A stretch of 64,000 nucleotides of DNA from Terramyces sp. JEL0728 (taxonomy: Eukaryota; Chytridiomycota; Chytridiomycetes; Rhizophydiales; Terramycetaceae). The notes under the pieces were generated by a model. That model saw only the letters and a list, made by a program, of their open reading frames with translations. It searched no databases and was not told where the DNA came from. The stretch lies in the NCBI GenBank assembly GCA_027603945.1, contig JADIIU010000025.1, positions 62,001 through 126,000 of the forward strand, in the 5' to 3' direction. A program made the position numbers and the translations under genes. Positions 22,726 through 35,404 of this stretch are shown piece by piece (positions within the stretch are counted from its first letter, which is position 1; each line of letters opens with the position of its first letter).

Positions 22726-25700
22726 ATGCAAATCACTAAAACGTTGAAGAGGTCAGCTCCTCCTGTAAGTTCTATTTGACGTAGCCTAAATCTCTGGAAC
22801 AGATAATAAATCAATTGCAGATAGCGGAAGAACCCGAGCTGATTAAATTGATTCAAACGGCAGGGAATTGGGTCTGGCCAAAGACTGACCTATTTCATTG
22901 GATATCAGTTCTTAATCGGGTTGATTCAATATTAGAAAATATCGTGAAAAAATACCAGCTGCCGCACCAAAAGATGCCTTTGGAAGATTATGACAAGGAT
23001 TTATTGATGGCCTGCATAAGCCTAACCAAAACCTTATGGGATAACGCAACTAATAGAAACTTGTACAACAGCTATGAAGTAATATTCTTTAACAGTAGCA
23101 TTTGCATAATTTATTAACCGTTGTTGAATTAGATGTTGTCTATGAACTATTGCGGTTCCTTGTAAAACCAGCTCAGCGAATCCCATCTCAAAGATCACTT
23201 CGAACTAATTTCACTAATGGACAATCGAAATACCAAGTTCTAGCAAGTCGCTGGACTGTTGGGCTGGATATCAACGAAATCTTATCCAGTAAGGCTATTC
23301 AAGTGGAAATGACAAATTACCAATTCTACCGGAACGCCAAAGAGTTTACTGGCCAAAAGCCAACAGAAGTTCTTGAAGTGAATCCATCTCCATTTAATGA
23401 AGAACCCCAAAAAGCTTACAGAGGAGAGTCATTGGTTTCAGTTGCAATTCATCCTGCACAGTCAAGTATTTCCGACGTATTTGCCCAATTCCAAAAGGTG
23501 AAGGCCGAGTACCAAATTGCCGATGAGCGCGGTTTTGAGTTGATGTGCAAAATCCGACTTGTTTCGTTTTTGGTGGATTCGGATAAAAGGAAGCTGCTTT
23601 ACTGCGTTAGGATGCTAGCATTGGCAGTATTGTCGAATATCTATTCTGAGGAAGTTGCAATCAGCAAGATCTTTTTGTTCGAGAATGATTTGATTGCACA
23701 TGTTTCTCAAAATCTCGCGACAAACGTAGACCTAGGACAGGTAGAGTATTGTTTAACAACAGGACGCTAGATTTTGCTGCTTGACATTGTTGGACAATTT
23801 GGCACATTATCGGGGAAAACTAACAGAAGTATTGTCAGTTATGAACGCATCTGCAAATCATGGATTTTTAATGGTTGAGCTTAGCAATGCGATAGAGACT
23901 AATTCAATGGGTAAATTTTTCATTTACCATAGATACATCAACCGAATTTGTAGAAGCCTTATTTACATTTTTGACTTTCATTCTTGGTACCCAGGTTGGA
24001 GGTAATATGATAATTTCGGCCGGAATTATACCGCTGTTAATTTCTTCGTTCAGTAACACATCTGCACAGCACTTGAAAGTTGTCGCTAAATGCTGCAATA
24101 TGCTGGACAATATTTTGTATGGTTTCCCACCAGCTTTGAATGTATTTACAGGCGCAAATGGAGTACAGGCTCTTGTTTGTCGAATTCAGTCCGAGGTTGA
24201 AGCATGTCTGCAAATCAAATCCAAGTTCAAGGATGAAGAGCTGTCTTATAATGCAATTGACCCAGGGGCGTCAGTGCTATCCAAGGAATTGCTTTCTAGG
24301 ATGCCGCTGCTCCGCGCAATCCTAAAATTAGTGCTGCACATGATGCAGAGTTCTGGAACTGCAGATGGAATGAGAAATCTGATTGACACTTCTTTACCAA
24401 AGACTCTTTTGACTATTTTTGAAAATTCTCAGCTCTTTGGGAGTATCGGTGTTTTTGGCCTTGGTTACTATTCGTTAATCATAGGGGTTAATATTATGTC
24501 AACATTTATTCACAACGAGCCAACATCGCTAGCCATTCTACAAGAGTTAAATATTACAGCAGCATTTCTGGAGGCTTCTAAAAATGAATTGCCTGTATCA
24601 GCCGAGGTACTTGCAACTAATTGAAGGTTATTTCTGCATTCCCAAATGCTTTTGGTTCCATATGTTTAAATGCACCAGGTTTACAATCTTTTACCGTGGC
24701 AAATCCTATGAGTAATTTCTTTTCTGTTTTTACAAAGGAGGACCATCTCAAGACGCTGTTGGACAATGACGTTCCACACCTGGTAGGAAATTCGATTGAT
24801 GAATTTATTCGACACCACCCTACCACAAAAGACATTGTCATTTCCGCAATCGTCGAGATGTTGGAGAAAGTTATCAGCATCGGGGAAAAGATGTCCCTTG
24901 ATGTGAATGAAGGTGCTGAGTTGGGGCAATTATGTCCTAACTACATGGAAATTCGTGCAGAAAAGGTTGAAGGTCGAATGGCACAATTTATAGATGTTTC
25001 TTGCAGAGTAAATCAGGGTTAATTGTAGTTCCTTGAAGGCCTTTTCCAAAATATCTCCCATTGCAAAGAATTTATGAAATCCAATGGCTTGCCATTACTT
25101 ATAAAGTTCTACTCTTTGAAATCAATATCATATGATTTCGGAACTTCTCCCTCTTCGGCACCGCTGTCATATATACTTAGAATGATAATTGAAGTGAATC
25201 TTCAAGAGACTGCCGCAGTAATTGGCGAGGAAATACAAAAGTTAATTGGAAGACTGTCGCCCCTTTTGAATCGAAATGGCACTTCATCGCAAGTTTTCCA
25301 GTATATCACTACGAAAGGTAAAGCTTACCTAACAAGATTCAACTCTCTTGGGCCAAGGATCCGAAATATTTCACTGTTTGGTTGGGGTCAAATGTTACCT
25401 TAGGTTGCTGACTGACCTGTTTTGCACGCACGCTCTTTCCCATGGAAAGGCAATTAATGCAATTATCGCGATTTTTACTTCCACTGCTGGTGCAAACTTG
25501 ATCAACATGCTTGGTGCCCTTTCAAAGTAAAATTTACTAAACTAGGGTTTGTACAGTAGATTATCTATTTTTAAAAGACGAAATTCCAACGTCCTGGAAA
25601 TTTAAACCGGATGCTAATAATGACGAGTTCAATCAGCTGTCTTTAGAAGAGAAAGTATCGGCAAAGAACGCCAGCTATTTTTTATATCTCTTGGAGGAAA

Positions 25701-28700
25701 TTCCTAAAGATTTGTTGGGAGTGCTTAAAGGAATATTGAAGATTATATGCACCAGAAAAGTTTCTGACGTTGGAAATAGAAAACACATTCAAGACATTGT
25801 GGATCAACTGACAGAATATTTACTCAAGAAACTTGAATCGCCCATAGACACCAGTCCTGAAAACGAGACACAGTACTACAATTCGATCTTGCCGCAAGTT
25901 AAAAGTCTTTTGTGTGACGAGAAGGCAAACCCCTTTTTGCTTACAGCGCAAGTTGCGTCCTTTGATAAAGCTGGAGGGATTGAAATTTTGTGCAAGTTGA
26001 TGAAAGGATTTCAAAACTCTTCAGGTGTAACACCATCATTTGAATGTATTCTTTCTTTACTTTCAATGATCAGTAATCACAAGATGCTGCTTGATTCACC
26101 ACACACGGCTATTATGGTTGGGAGAACTAAAGAAAGGAAATCTAATGAATATTTCAGCCCTCATTTATTCTTGATTGATGTTCGCAGTAAAATTCTAAAC
26201 GAAATAGTGGAGTTGTGGAATAATCAAGATTTTATTGGGTTATCAAACTCTTCCATTCAGTGCATTGTGCAGACCATAAAACAGATTCTTGCTGCGGAAG
26301 GAGAGGTACCTAGCGAAGCCTCTTCAATATTCTCTGGTCAAGGACAATTTTCAATTGGCCAGCTGGCAGAAACAATTTTTGGGAGACCAGCCAATCACGC
26401 ACCAATTGTGCCAGATGAAAACAAAATTGCTATTTTAGTGGATATGGGCTTTCCAAGAGGTGCAGCAGAAATAGCACTTACCAGGTGTGGGAATAATGTT
26501 GCTCGAGCAGCCGACTATTTGATTAATCATCCAGAAGTAATTTCAATGGGACAAAATCCATCCAGAAACTCTGCCAACAGCAATACAGCAGTTGCTAGTG
26601 CTCCTGCACCAATACCAGACAACTCTGTAACACTTGACAACCCTGTAACGCTTGACAACCCTGTAACACTTGACAACTCTGTAACACTTGACAACACTGT
26701 TATACCACCAGATACTGGAAGTAATTCTGCACAAGCAAGTTCAATTCTTCAAAACACAGTGGAAAATACCGCTCAGTTAAATGAACCTGCTGTCGAGTCT
26801 CAAGATGTGGAAATAGATGAAATTAACCAGAAAGGTGAAGATAATGAAGGAGATGCACTTGCTGCAGCCAGACACCAGCTAAATCAATTCAGAGAGCAGA
26901 TCGAGCCCAGTGTTCTACGACGTTGTTTGGAGGTTTTGGTACTAATTGATAAGACACTGGTTTATGTATTGAAAGATTTGATATGTCTTATCGCAAAGGA
27001 CAAAATCAACGAAATCTCGAATAATTTAAGAGGGAAAATTGCAGAAAAGACAAATGATATAATTTCTAATCCTAATAGTGAAATATCAAGCGATCAACTC
27101 GCAATTTACTTTAGATTTGTATCACTACTGTCCTCGGAGGGCGAATACCAGAAGGAAATTTTGAATAACATCAATCTGGATTTTATGGAGTTTTTGAAAT
27201 TAATCAAATTGTGTCACTCGCCCAAAGCTTGGTTTACATCGCTATTCTTGTTTATGGAAGCAAAGATTTCCTTCATTGATGAACCCGTGGAATCATCTGG
27301 AAAAAGCCCTATCGAACAACACTTTGAAATCAATTTAGAAGAAAGACGATTCCTGCTGCTTGAACTTGTCCGAATCTTATATTTTGATTCTATGGATACG
27401 GATTTGCTCCATTCAATCCTCCGGTTACTGGCTAGGCTAACTAGGAGTTCGGAACTGGCCCAGTTTTTTGTTTCCTCTTCAGGAGTTCCTGCTTTGATAA
27501 AAAATGCAAAATTTGCAGCGTTTTCTGCTCAGCAATCACTGGTTATCATGATCTTGCGACACTGCTTGGAAACTCGAGAAGTTTTAGCTGGCCTTATGGA
27601 AGTTGAACTTTCAAACTGGTTGAATACCCCGCGTCCTCGAACAATGGATCTCCAAACGTTCATTAAAGGGACTTCACACATTATTTGCCGAAGTCCAGAA
27701 CTGTTTGCAGAAGTGTGTTCGAATTTGTGTGAACTATATCAGTACGATCCAAATTCACGACACCATTCAATCTGTATCAAGACAAGCCCAGAGTCAGGAA
27801 CCAAGGTTGATGAACCAGTAAAAGGAGACGTTACTCCAAAAGCATCAATTATGGAACAAGAGTTTAGCGAAGAAACACTCTCCCGCAACTCTGGCCAAGT
27901 AATTAATTTTATGATTTCTGAAATTCTTTCGTTAAAGTCAGAAAACAAATTTAGGTTAATGGACGATGCTAATGTCGAAACTCATTTGCGCAGATGTTAT
28001 TTACTGCAATGCTTATCAGAATTAGTAGTCTGCTATTTTGAAAGCAAAGTTGATCTTATTCACGCAACTCAGAAGAAAAATTCAAAGCAAACTCCAAAAT
28101 CTTCTGGAAAAAATGCATTCTTGTCCTACATTTTGCACGAATTAATTCCTTATGAGACGCAAGTTCCCGAATTGACTGGTGTGGATAAAGCAACACAAAC
28201 ACATCAAATGACAGAAAGTTTGTGGGCAAGCTGCCTGATTACTGGGCTGTGCTTCTCTAAAGGAAAATTGGACGAAGCAAAGACTGCAAAATTAAAATCT
28301 ATACGTAGTGTCGTACTGGATGCCATAGTTAGGTGCACCAAAGACACATTTAATTCGACCGATCTGGCTACCGAAGTAAGGTTTGGTAAACTAATCAACC
28401 TGTGCGATCTTTGCTACAGGATTTTGTCTGTCAGATCAAACAATCAATCATCACCACTAAGTGATGCAACTATCCAAATTGTTCAGCTCATGATTGAAAA
28501 GGGATATGTCAATCTGTTCACTAATATTCTAGCGGATTTAGATATTCACCATCCAATTAGCCAGAAAGTTGTTGAAGCGGTGTTGAAGCCTTTGGAAATT
28601 TTTTCAAAAGCAGCAATCACCTTGGGAAAAAATGAAGTCGTTGTTTGGAACAAGGGCAAAAAAGCACCAAATGCCTTTGGAGGATCAGCATTTGATACAG

Positions 28701-31700
28701 CCTTCCGGGAAATTGAAGATGCACCTATGGAAGAAGAAACAGAGCTTTCCAGTCTTTATAGAAATTCGGCTTTGGGCATGCTGGATCCAGCATCAGAAGA
28801 GGATGAATCGGAATCTGATGATGAGCATTCAGACTTATTTGAAGAATTCACGGAAGATGAAGAAATGGAAGAAGTTTCGGACGAGGATGAGGTTGGTATA
28901 TCTAACGGTAGGAATCCTCCACTGAAGATGAAATGGAAATCGTTGTCCCTCAACCTTTTCAAGGGAATCAAGAAGTCACTTCTTCAGAAGATGAACAAGG
29001 GCAAATTGAGAGTGAGGATGAAATTCATATTGAGCAGCCAGTTGATTGGGAGTCTGATGACTTGCCAGAGGAAGACCCAGCGGCTGTAGAAGAAGAAAGC
29101 GACTCTGAAGAGCACCACATGACCGCTGATGACGAAGAGGAAAATGAACAAGATGTGTATGACGAGGAAGATATTGAAGATTTGGATGGACCGTTAGATA
29201 TTTTCACTCAAGACACCATTGACGATGTTTTTACAAATGACTTGGTCCATGGACCACGGGGGCTGAGACAGCTTTTCAATCGAGAAATAGAAATGAACCA
29301 CGGGGTTATTGAGCTTCATGAAGTTGGACCGCTATTAAGAAATCCTTTGGAAATTATGAATTCTCCGCTTTTTGAAAGAAATCTGCCTGGCCGTTCAACA
29401 AATCAAGTGGACATGAACCATCCGTTTTTAGTAAATCCAGCTAATAGCAACGTTCAAAATTCAGGAAGACGTCCTATTTTGGGAGATATCGAACATGCAG
29501 GAGAAAGCGGCGGAATATTACCAGTTGAATTTCTTGACCAATTTTTATCAACAAATAGGTTGTTGAACAACACACAAAGACTTGGCCTTCTCTCTAGCAC
29601 ACAGAATAACAACGCGGAATCACAAAATACGGAAACCTCTTTGGTCCAATCACCTTTCAAAGAACAATTGAAGAATATCCATGCATTTGTGTTGTCGTTT
29701 ACCGATGAACGATGGAAACAGGAAGCAAAGTTATTGTATGGAACAACTGTGAATGTAAAAGCTTCCCGAATTTTAAGTACAATTTTAGAAAAGTTGGTTC
29801 CTCCTGCATTGGAAAAAAGGAGAATTTTGGAAGAGGAAGAAAAGAAAAAGGAGCTGGAAAGACAAGTAGAAGAGGCAGAAAAAAACAAGATGGAAGAAGA
29901 GTTGCCAGAGCAACAGGATAAAGAAGAAACAGTTTCTGGAGAATCTGGCGAGTTAGTTGAAGATGTTGAAATGGAATCGAGTGCTAGTGAATCAACTGAT
30001 GAGAGAGTCTTTGTTACAATTGATGGGAATCAAATAGACATTACTGGTAATGATTGAATAACTTTAGGCACTGGAATTGACCCAACATTCTTGGAAGCTT
30101 TACCAGATGATTTGCGACAAGAAGTCATAAATCAGCATATGCGGGAGCAAGGTCCGCAAAGACCAACTTCTACGTCTGAAAATACCGAAATCAACCCAGA
30201 ATTTTTGAACGCATTGCCTTTCGCAATAAGACAAGAAGTGTTGAGACAAGAACGACTAGAGCTGCAGCAAAGACAAGCAACATTACCAACTGCCTCAGCA
30301 GCTACCCCTACTCGCCCCTCAGCAGCAAATGCAACCGCAAGTACTCCTAAAGCGAAAGCAGTTCAGCACAAAGAGAGCGCACAGCTTTTGGACCAGCCAG
30401 GTTTAGCCAGTTTGTTACGTTTGATATTTGTTCCAGAACCAATAGGTAAAGAATATTTGGATCGATTGCTGAGCAATCTTTGTGAAAATACAAAAACTCG
30501 CTTGGATTTGTTGGGGCTTTTGTTTTCGGTTCTTGTTCATGGTAGCCACGATCTGGCAAGTGTGGACAAGGAATTCGCGCAGTTAACTCTAACAAGCAGA
30601 TCAAATCTGCCGTATGCCGCCAAGGAGAAGAAAATCAACCGACTTTCGGATCATGATATTTCAGATAGAATCCCAACCTTGGTTGCGCAAAGATGCCTCG
30701 AATCTCTCACAAAGTTAGTTTCATCGAGCCCTGCAGTCGGAAAGTATTTCCTCACTGAAATCGAAAATCCAATACTATCAAAAACTCCAAAGTCTTTGAA
30801 AAAATCCAAAGGGAAGGAAAAGATGCACTTCCAAATAAGTTGCTACCCTGTGGTGCTTTTACTCAATTTGCTGGAAACCTCTTTCTTCTTACAAAACGGA
30901 GCGGTCCTGGAACAGCTAATGCAGCTGCTTTCCAATGTTTTGCGTCCTCTAGCGCATTTAGCAAAAAAGAAATTTGCTGCTGAAAACGAAGAAACCGAAA
31001 AGGATGCGATGAAAACTCCAACTAAAGACAAGAAGGAAAAACCAGATATCAAATTGCCTGTACTGCCAGACATCAATGTGAAAAGCGTGGTGAACGTGTT
31101 AAAAGGCGAGGTGTGCACCAGCAAGACTTTCCAGCATACCTTAACGGTAATACAACACTTGTGTGCATTCCCAGAGAATTTAATTATCATCACTGAAGCA
31201 ATTTTGGAATCAGCACAAAGCCTTGGAAACGCCATTATTAATGATGTAACTTCTCTTATTGGATATCTCAAGATTACTCCCCACAATCCAGTCGAGAAAG
31301 GCGGACTGGAACCTTTTATTTCTGCCACTGCCAGCCAGGCCAAACTTCTTCGAATACTCAAAAGTATTGATTTCATGTTTTCCAAAACACAAGGTATAGT
31401 TCTATTAATCCAGAAAAATCTGCAGGCTCTGAATCTTCGTCCCTAGGAAAGGAGATGGAAATGCTAAAAACACACTACGAAGAATTGAAATTTGGTAAAC
31501 TGTGGAATGGATTAGGGGAATGCATGGATCTAATCGAGCAAAATGAGAATCTGATTCATGTTGCGACGATTATTCTCCCTCTAATTGAGTCCTTTATGGT
31601 AATTTCGAAACCATCAGTATCACTATCAAAAGAAAAACCCCTTACCACAGCGATCTCACTTCCAAATGTACTTTTGAAACAGCATTCCGAAATATCAGAA

Positions 31701-33025
31701 ATTGAACAGGATTCATTCTTCACTTTTGCAGAGTCGCACAAGAAAATCTTGAACACAATGGTAAGAAATAATCCTTCGTTGATGAACGGATCGTTTTCCC
31801 TGCTTGTTCAAAACCCTAAAGTATTGCAATTTGACAACAAAAGAACCTATTTCACTCAGCAACTGCACAAAAATGCAACAGCTAGAGGAAGCCATGGTTC
31901 AATCATGGTTCATGTACGCCGGCAGTTTGTTTTCGAAGAATCTTATCAGCAACTGCAAGGAAAGTCAGGAGATACGATTAAATACGGCAAACTGAATGTT
32001 CGTTTCAGGGACGAGGAGGGTGTTGATGCTGGCGGTGTAACAAGAGAGTGGTTTTCTGCGTTGGCACTCCAAATGTTCAATCCAGATTATGCCTTGTTCA
32101 GGCCGTCTGCTGCGGATAAAGTGACTTATCAACCAAACCGCACTTCTGGCATAAATCCTGATCACCTATTTTACTTCAAGTTTGTCGGCAGAATTATCGG
32201 AAAGGCGATTTATGATGGCAGATTACTTGATGCTTACTTTACTCGATCTTTTTATAAATGCATCATTAACAGTCCTGTTGATCATAGGGATATGGAAGCA
32301 ATCGACCCCGAATTTTATAAATCTCTGGACTGGATGTTGACCAATGATATTACAGACGTTCTCGATCTTTCATTCTCTTTGGAGGTTGATGACTTTGGCA
32401 AACAGAAAATTATTGATTTGAAGGAAAATGGACGAAATATTCCGGTTACTGAAGCAAACAAGACTGAATATGTTAGGCTTGTCACTGAACAAAAATTAGT
32501 CTTGGCAATTAAAGACCAAATCCAAGCATTTTTGAGCGGCTTCCATGAAATCATACCGAGGGATTTGGTTAAAATTTTCAACGAACAAGAATTGGAACTG
32601 CTCATTTCTGGCCTTCCAGATATTGACATTGACGATTGGAAAAATAATACGGAATATCAAAACTATACTTCAACGTCACCCCAAATTCAATGGTTCTGGA
32701 GGGCTGTGCGCAGCTTCTCTCAAGAAGAAAGAGCCAAGCTTATCCAATTTACCACGGGAACAAGTAAGGTGCCGTTAGGAGGATTCGCACAGCTTCAAGG
32801 GTCTACAGGCGTGCAAAAATTCCAAATTCACAAAGAATTCTCTTCCAATTCCAGATTGCCCAGTGCGCATACTTGGTATGTTTGAACTAATGTTAGCTTC
32901 AATCAAATTGATCTACCGCAATACGAAACTTATGAACAGCTCCGAGCAGTCCTGCTAATTGCAATATCTGAATGCGGCACAGGTAAAGTTACTCGGACTA
33001 ACCATTAGGATTTGGATTTGCATAG
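22726..33025 (+). CDS. TOM1: Giant HECT E3 ubiquitin ligase, TOM1/HUWE1 family
   Basis: Fourteen exons encode 3342 residues (yeast Tom1 is 3268). N-terminal DUF908/DUF913 armadillo-like regions (YNSYEHLHNLL, TQVGGNMIISAGIIPLL) are followed by a UBA domain near residues 1178-1216 (ILVDMGFPRGAAEIAL). An acidic tract comes next, then ubiquitin-binding motifs (GIDPTFLEALPDDLRQEV, INPEFLNALPFAIRQEV) and a C-terminal HECT domain from about residue 2993. The catalytic Cys is about residue 3309 (LPSAHTCFNQ) and the chain ends GTGFGFA. Introns: 22765-22784, 23079-23098, 23741-23762, 23911-23932, 24607-24626, 25008-25028, 25318-25336, 25527-25545, 28892-28911, 30047-30067, 31394-31413, 32876-32896, 32983-33008. 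The 32876 intron splits the catalytic Cys codon. Confidence 0.95.
26618..26704 (+). repeat. Five tandem 18-bp repeats inside the TOM1/HUWE1 gene
   Basis: Just after the UBA domain, five near-identical 18-bp units (gacaaccctgtaacactt type) encode repeats of the hexapeptide VTLDN(P/S). Units start at 26618, 26636, 26654, 26672 and 26690; the last is degenerate. The repeat keeps the reading frame and forms a disordered linker. Such short in-frame arrays change copy number easily, so this is a likely polymorphic site. Confidence 0.9.
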
Positions 33026-33107
33026 TGCTTTTAATAACAATCAAGTTCAGAATTTGTTACCAATAAACTAGTTTCAAAAATATCAAGTTTGAATTTTACG
33101 CGTTTTA

Positions 33108-35382
33108 ATGGACATCAATGGCGTAGATTTCGTTGCAGATGCTCACGAAGCAGCAGTTTTACGGATTGTAGATATGTTGAGACATCCAGATGATTTGACC
33201 AATAAACTGCCAACGCTCAGGAAAAAAATAGCAATGGAAAGGGCATCAATAGAAGCACAACTCAAAACAGTTATGGAATCACAGTTAGATAGCACTCAAA
33301 AAGGTATCGACTATTTGGAAAAATGCAGAGAGGAAACCAGCACTATAAAATCCGCACTTCAGAATATGGATGAAATATGCGGAGATTCCGAAAATCACAT
33401 AAGAAACTATTCGTTTATTCAAAAGGCACGTATTATTAACACAGATATCTAGAGCCCATCAAAACTTTACAATAACAAAGTCACTAGTGGAAAAATTTCA
33501 GAAGATTAATTCTCAGATGAATAGGGTTTCAAAACTCCTCGACGAGGACTCAAAAAGGATAATCGGACACGCTGAAAATCTATTGCTGATTCATTATAAC
33601 ATTCAGCAATTGTCTATCTTTAGAAGCAAAATACTGTCCGAGGCGAGGGGGTTGTCGTCTGATGTATTGAACACGTTAAATGCAATGTTCAAAAAACTGG
33701 ACCAGCTCGAGTACAAATTCGAAACCTATTTTTGGGAACTAGCAAAGAATTCAATAGAACTAGTGAAAGCGGATTTCCCATCTACAGTCGTTCGAATAAT
33801 TAAAATTATCGAAGTAGAAGAAAAGCTGGATGAAGCAATTTCAATGCAAGACTTTTCAGAAGATGTGAGTGGCGAAGCATTTGATCAATTGCGAGGAAGG
33901 CAGATAAAAGGGTATCGAATCAAATATTTTGATCTCTTACGTGATAAGATTAATGAAGAAATGAAGAAAACCTATTTAGAAAACCAAAAAGAATTATCAG
34001 CGGTACTAAAATCATTTGATACGATTATTGACACATTGATGTTTGTACATGACGACATTGCCCCACTGTATCCGGCACGATACAATATTTTCCACTTTTT
34101 TGTTTTGGAATACCACAGAGCCATTTACAACATGGTAAATACAATGACAGAGGGTGAAATTGAACCCGCAGTGATCTTGATTCTGATTAAATGGGTGCGC
34201 GATTATTATTCAAGCATGAGTTTGCGCCTAGATGTCAGTGAAGATTTGCTTGAGCCGCGTCTTCTGGATGGAAGAGAAGAAGAATTTATGGAGTCGTATG
34301 TCAAGCTAGTAAGAGGCAAATTGTCGGAATGGCTAAAGAATATTCTGAAAACAGAAACAGTAGACTTTCTTGAAAGAAAAAATCCGCCAGAGATGGATAC
34401 GACAGAACAATATTTGTTTACAGGTTCCGTGATAGTTTTCCAGATGTTTAACCAACAGCTGGACGTAGTTGCAGGCACTTCTCGCGGGCAATTGCTAAGT
34501 GAAATTGTCACAGAGTGTTGTTGCATTATGGAAGAGTTTCAGGCTGCCTGGATCAAAATTATAGATTTAGAATACAACAAATTTACACACAAACAGGCGG
34601 ATCTTAACGAAGGCTTGGTCGAATACATTATGGCTCTGGCCAATGACTGTATGCGAAGCACCGAATTTTCAGATACAATCAGTGCCAGGTTAGAGACAAT
34701 GTCTGATGAACAGTACAAGTCCCAGAACTTATCAAATGTAACTGAAAATTAATATTAGGTGAAAATTATTTTGGAAGGGTTCATGAAGATACAAAGGCGC
34801 TGTATCCAAATTTTAGTAGAAATAGTGATGAGTGACCTGACTCCTGCCTTGAACGTGCTTCACTGCTCCCAATGGTATGAACAGGATATCATGAGACTAA
34901 TAGTCGGCACTTTTGAAGATTATGGCGACGATTTTCAAAAACACATGTCAGAATATCTAAACAACAAATTAACTACAGAACTTGTGGACAGGTTCTTGGT
35001 GGCATATGTGGAATCATTCAAAAACAAGAATGCCAAGTTCAAGATGCCATCCGCAACCGATCGCATGCGACAAGACTTGGACTCATTGATCAACTTCTTT
35101 TCCAGATCAAAGAACGCCAAAAGGGTAAAAGCTAGTTTCGAAGTAATTGAAAAAATCATCGGGCTTATTGAATCAAACCCTAGGATGTTGTATATCGATT
35201 TCTATTCACTGTGGAAGCAATTTCCAGATATGCCGTTGGACTTTGTAGACAAGGTCCTCTCGAAAAGGGACGACCTGGATAAATCACAAGTACGTGAAAT
35301 CATGGATCTTTGTAAATCTAAAACCAAAGATGAGCGTACTGAAGATACTCCTCCTACCATTTTTAGCAAACTCTCAAAATAA
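33108..35382 (+). CDS. SEC6: SEC6 / EXOC3 exocyst subunit
   Basis: Three exons give 744 residues, the length of human EXOC3. The N-terminal coiled coil (KLPTLRKKIAMERASIEAQLKT... SRAHQNF..LVEKF) and the C-terminal helical bundle with SDLTPALNVLHCSQWYEQD match Sec6. The exocyst tethers secretory vesicles at the plasma membrane. The first intron, 33426-33444, is 19 nt and begins GC (GCACGT), a GC-AG intron. Only its removal joins FIQK to ISRAHQN. The second, 34738-34758, is 21 nt and canonical. The stop lies 22 bp from the start of the HROB gene. Confidence 0.9.
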
Positions 35383-35404
35383 AGTTTCGGACTTTTTTCT
35401 GTAA

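Noticed and set aside
28756..29207. Ser-rich minus-strand ORFs across the acidic tract of the HECT ligase
   Set aside because: Runs of GAA/GAT codons read as TTC/ATC or Ser-rich frames on the other strand; a compositional artefact.
31210..31392. Minus-strand ORFs inside the HECT ligase gene (for example 30843-31385)
   Set aside because: They are antisense shadows of a continuous conserved protein; composition follows the plus-strand codons.
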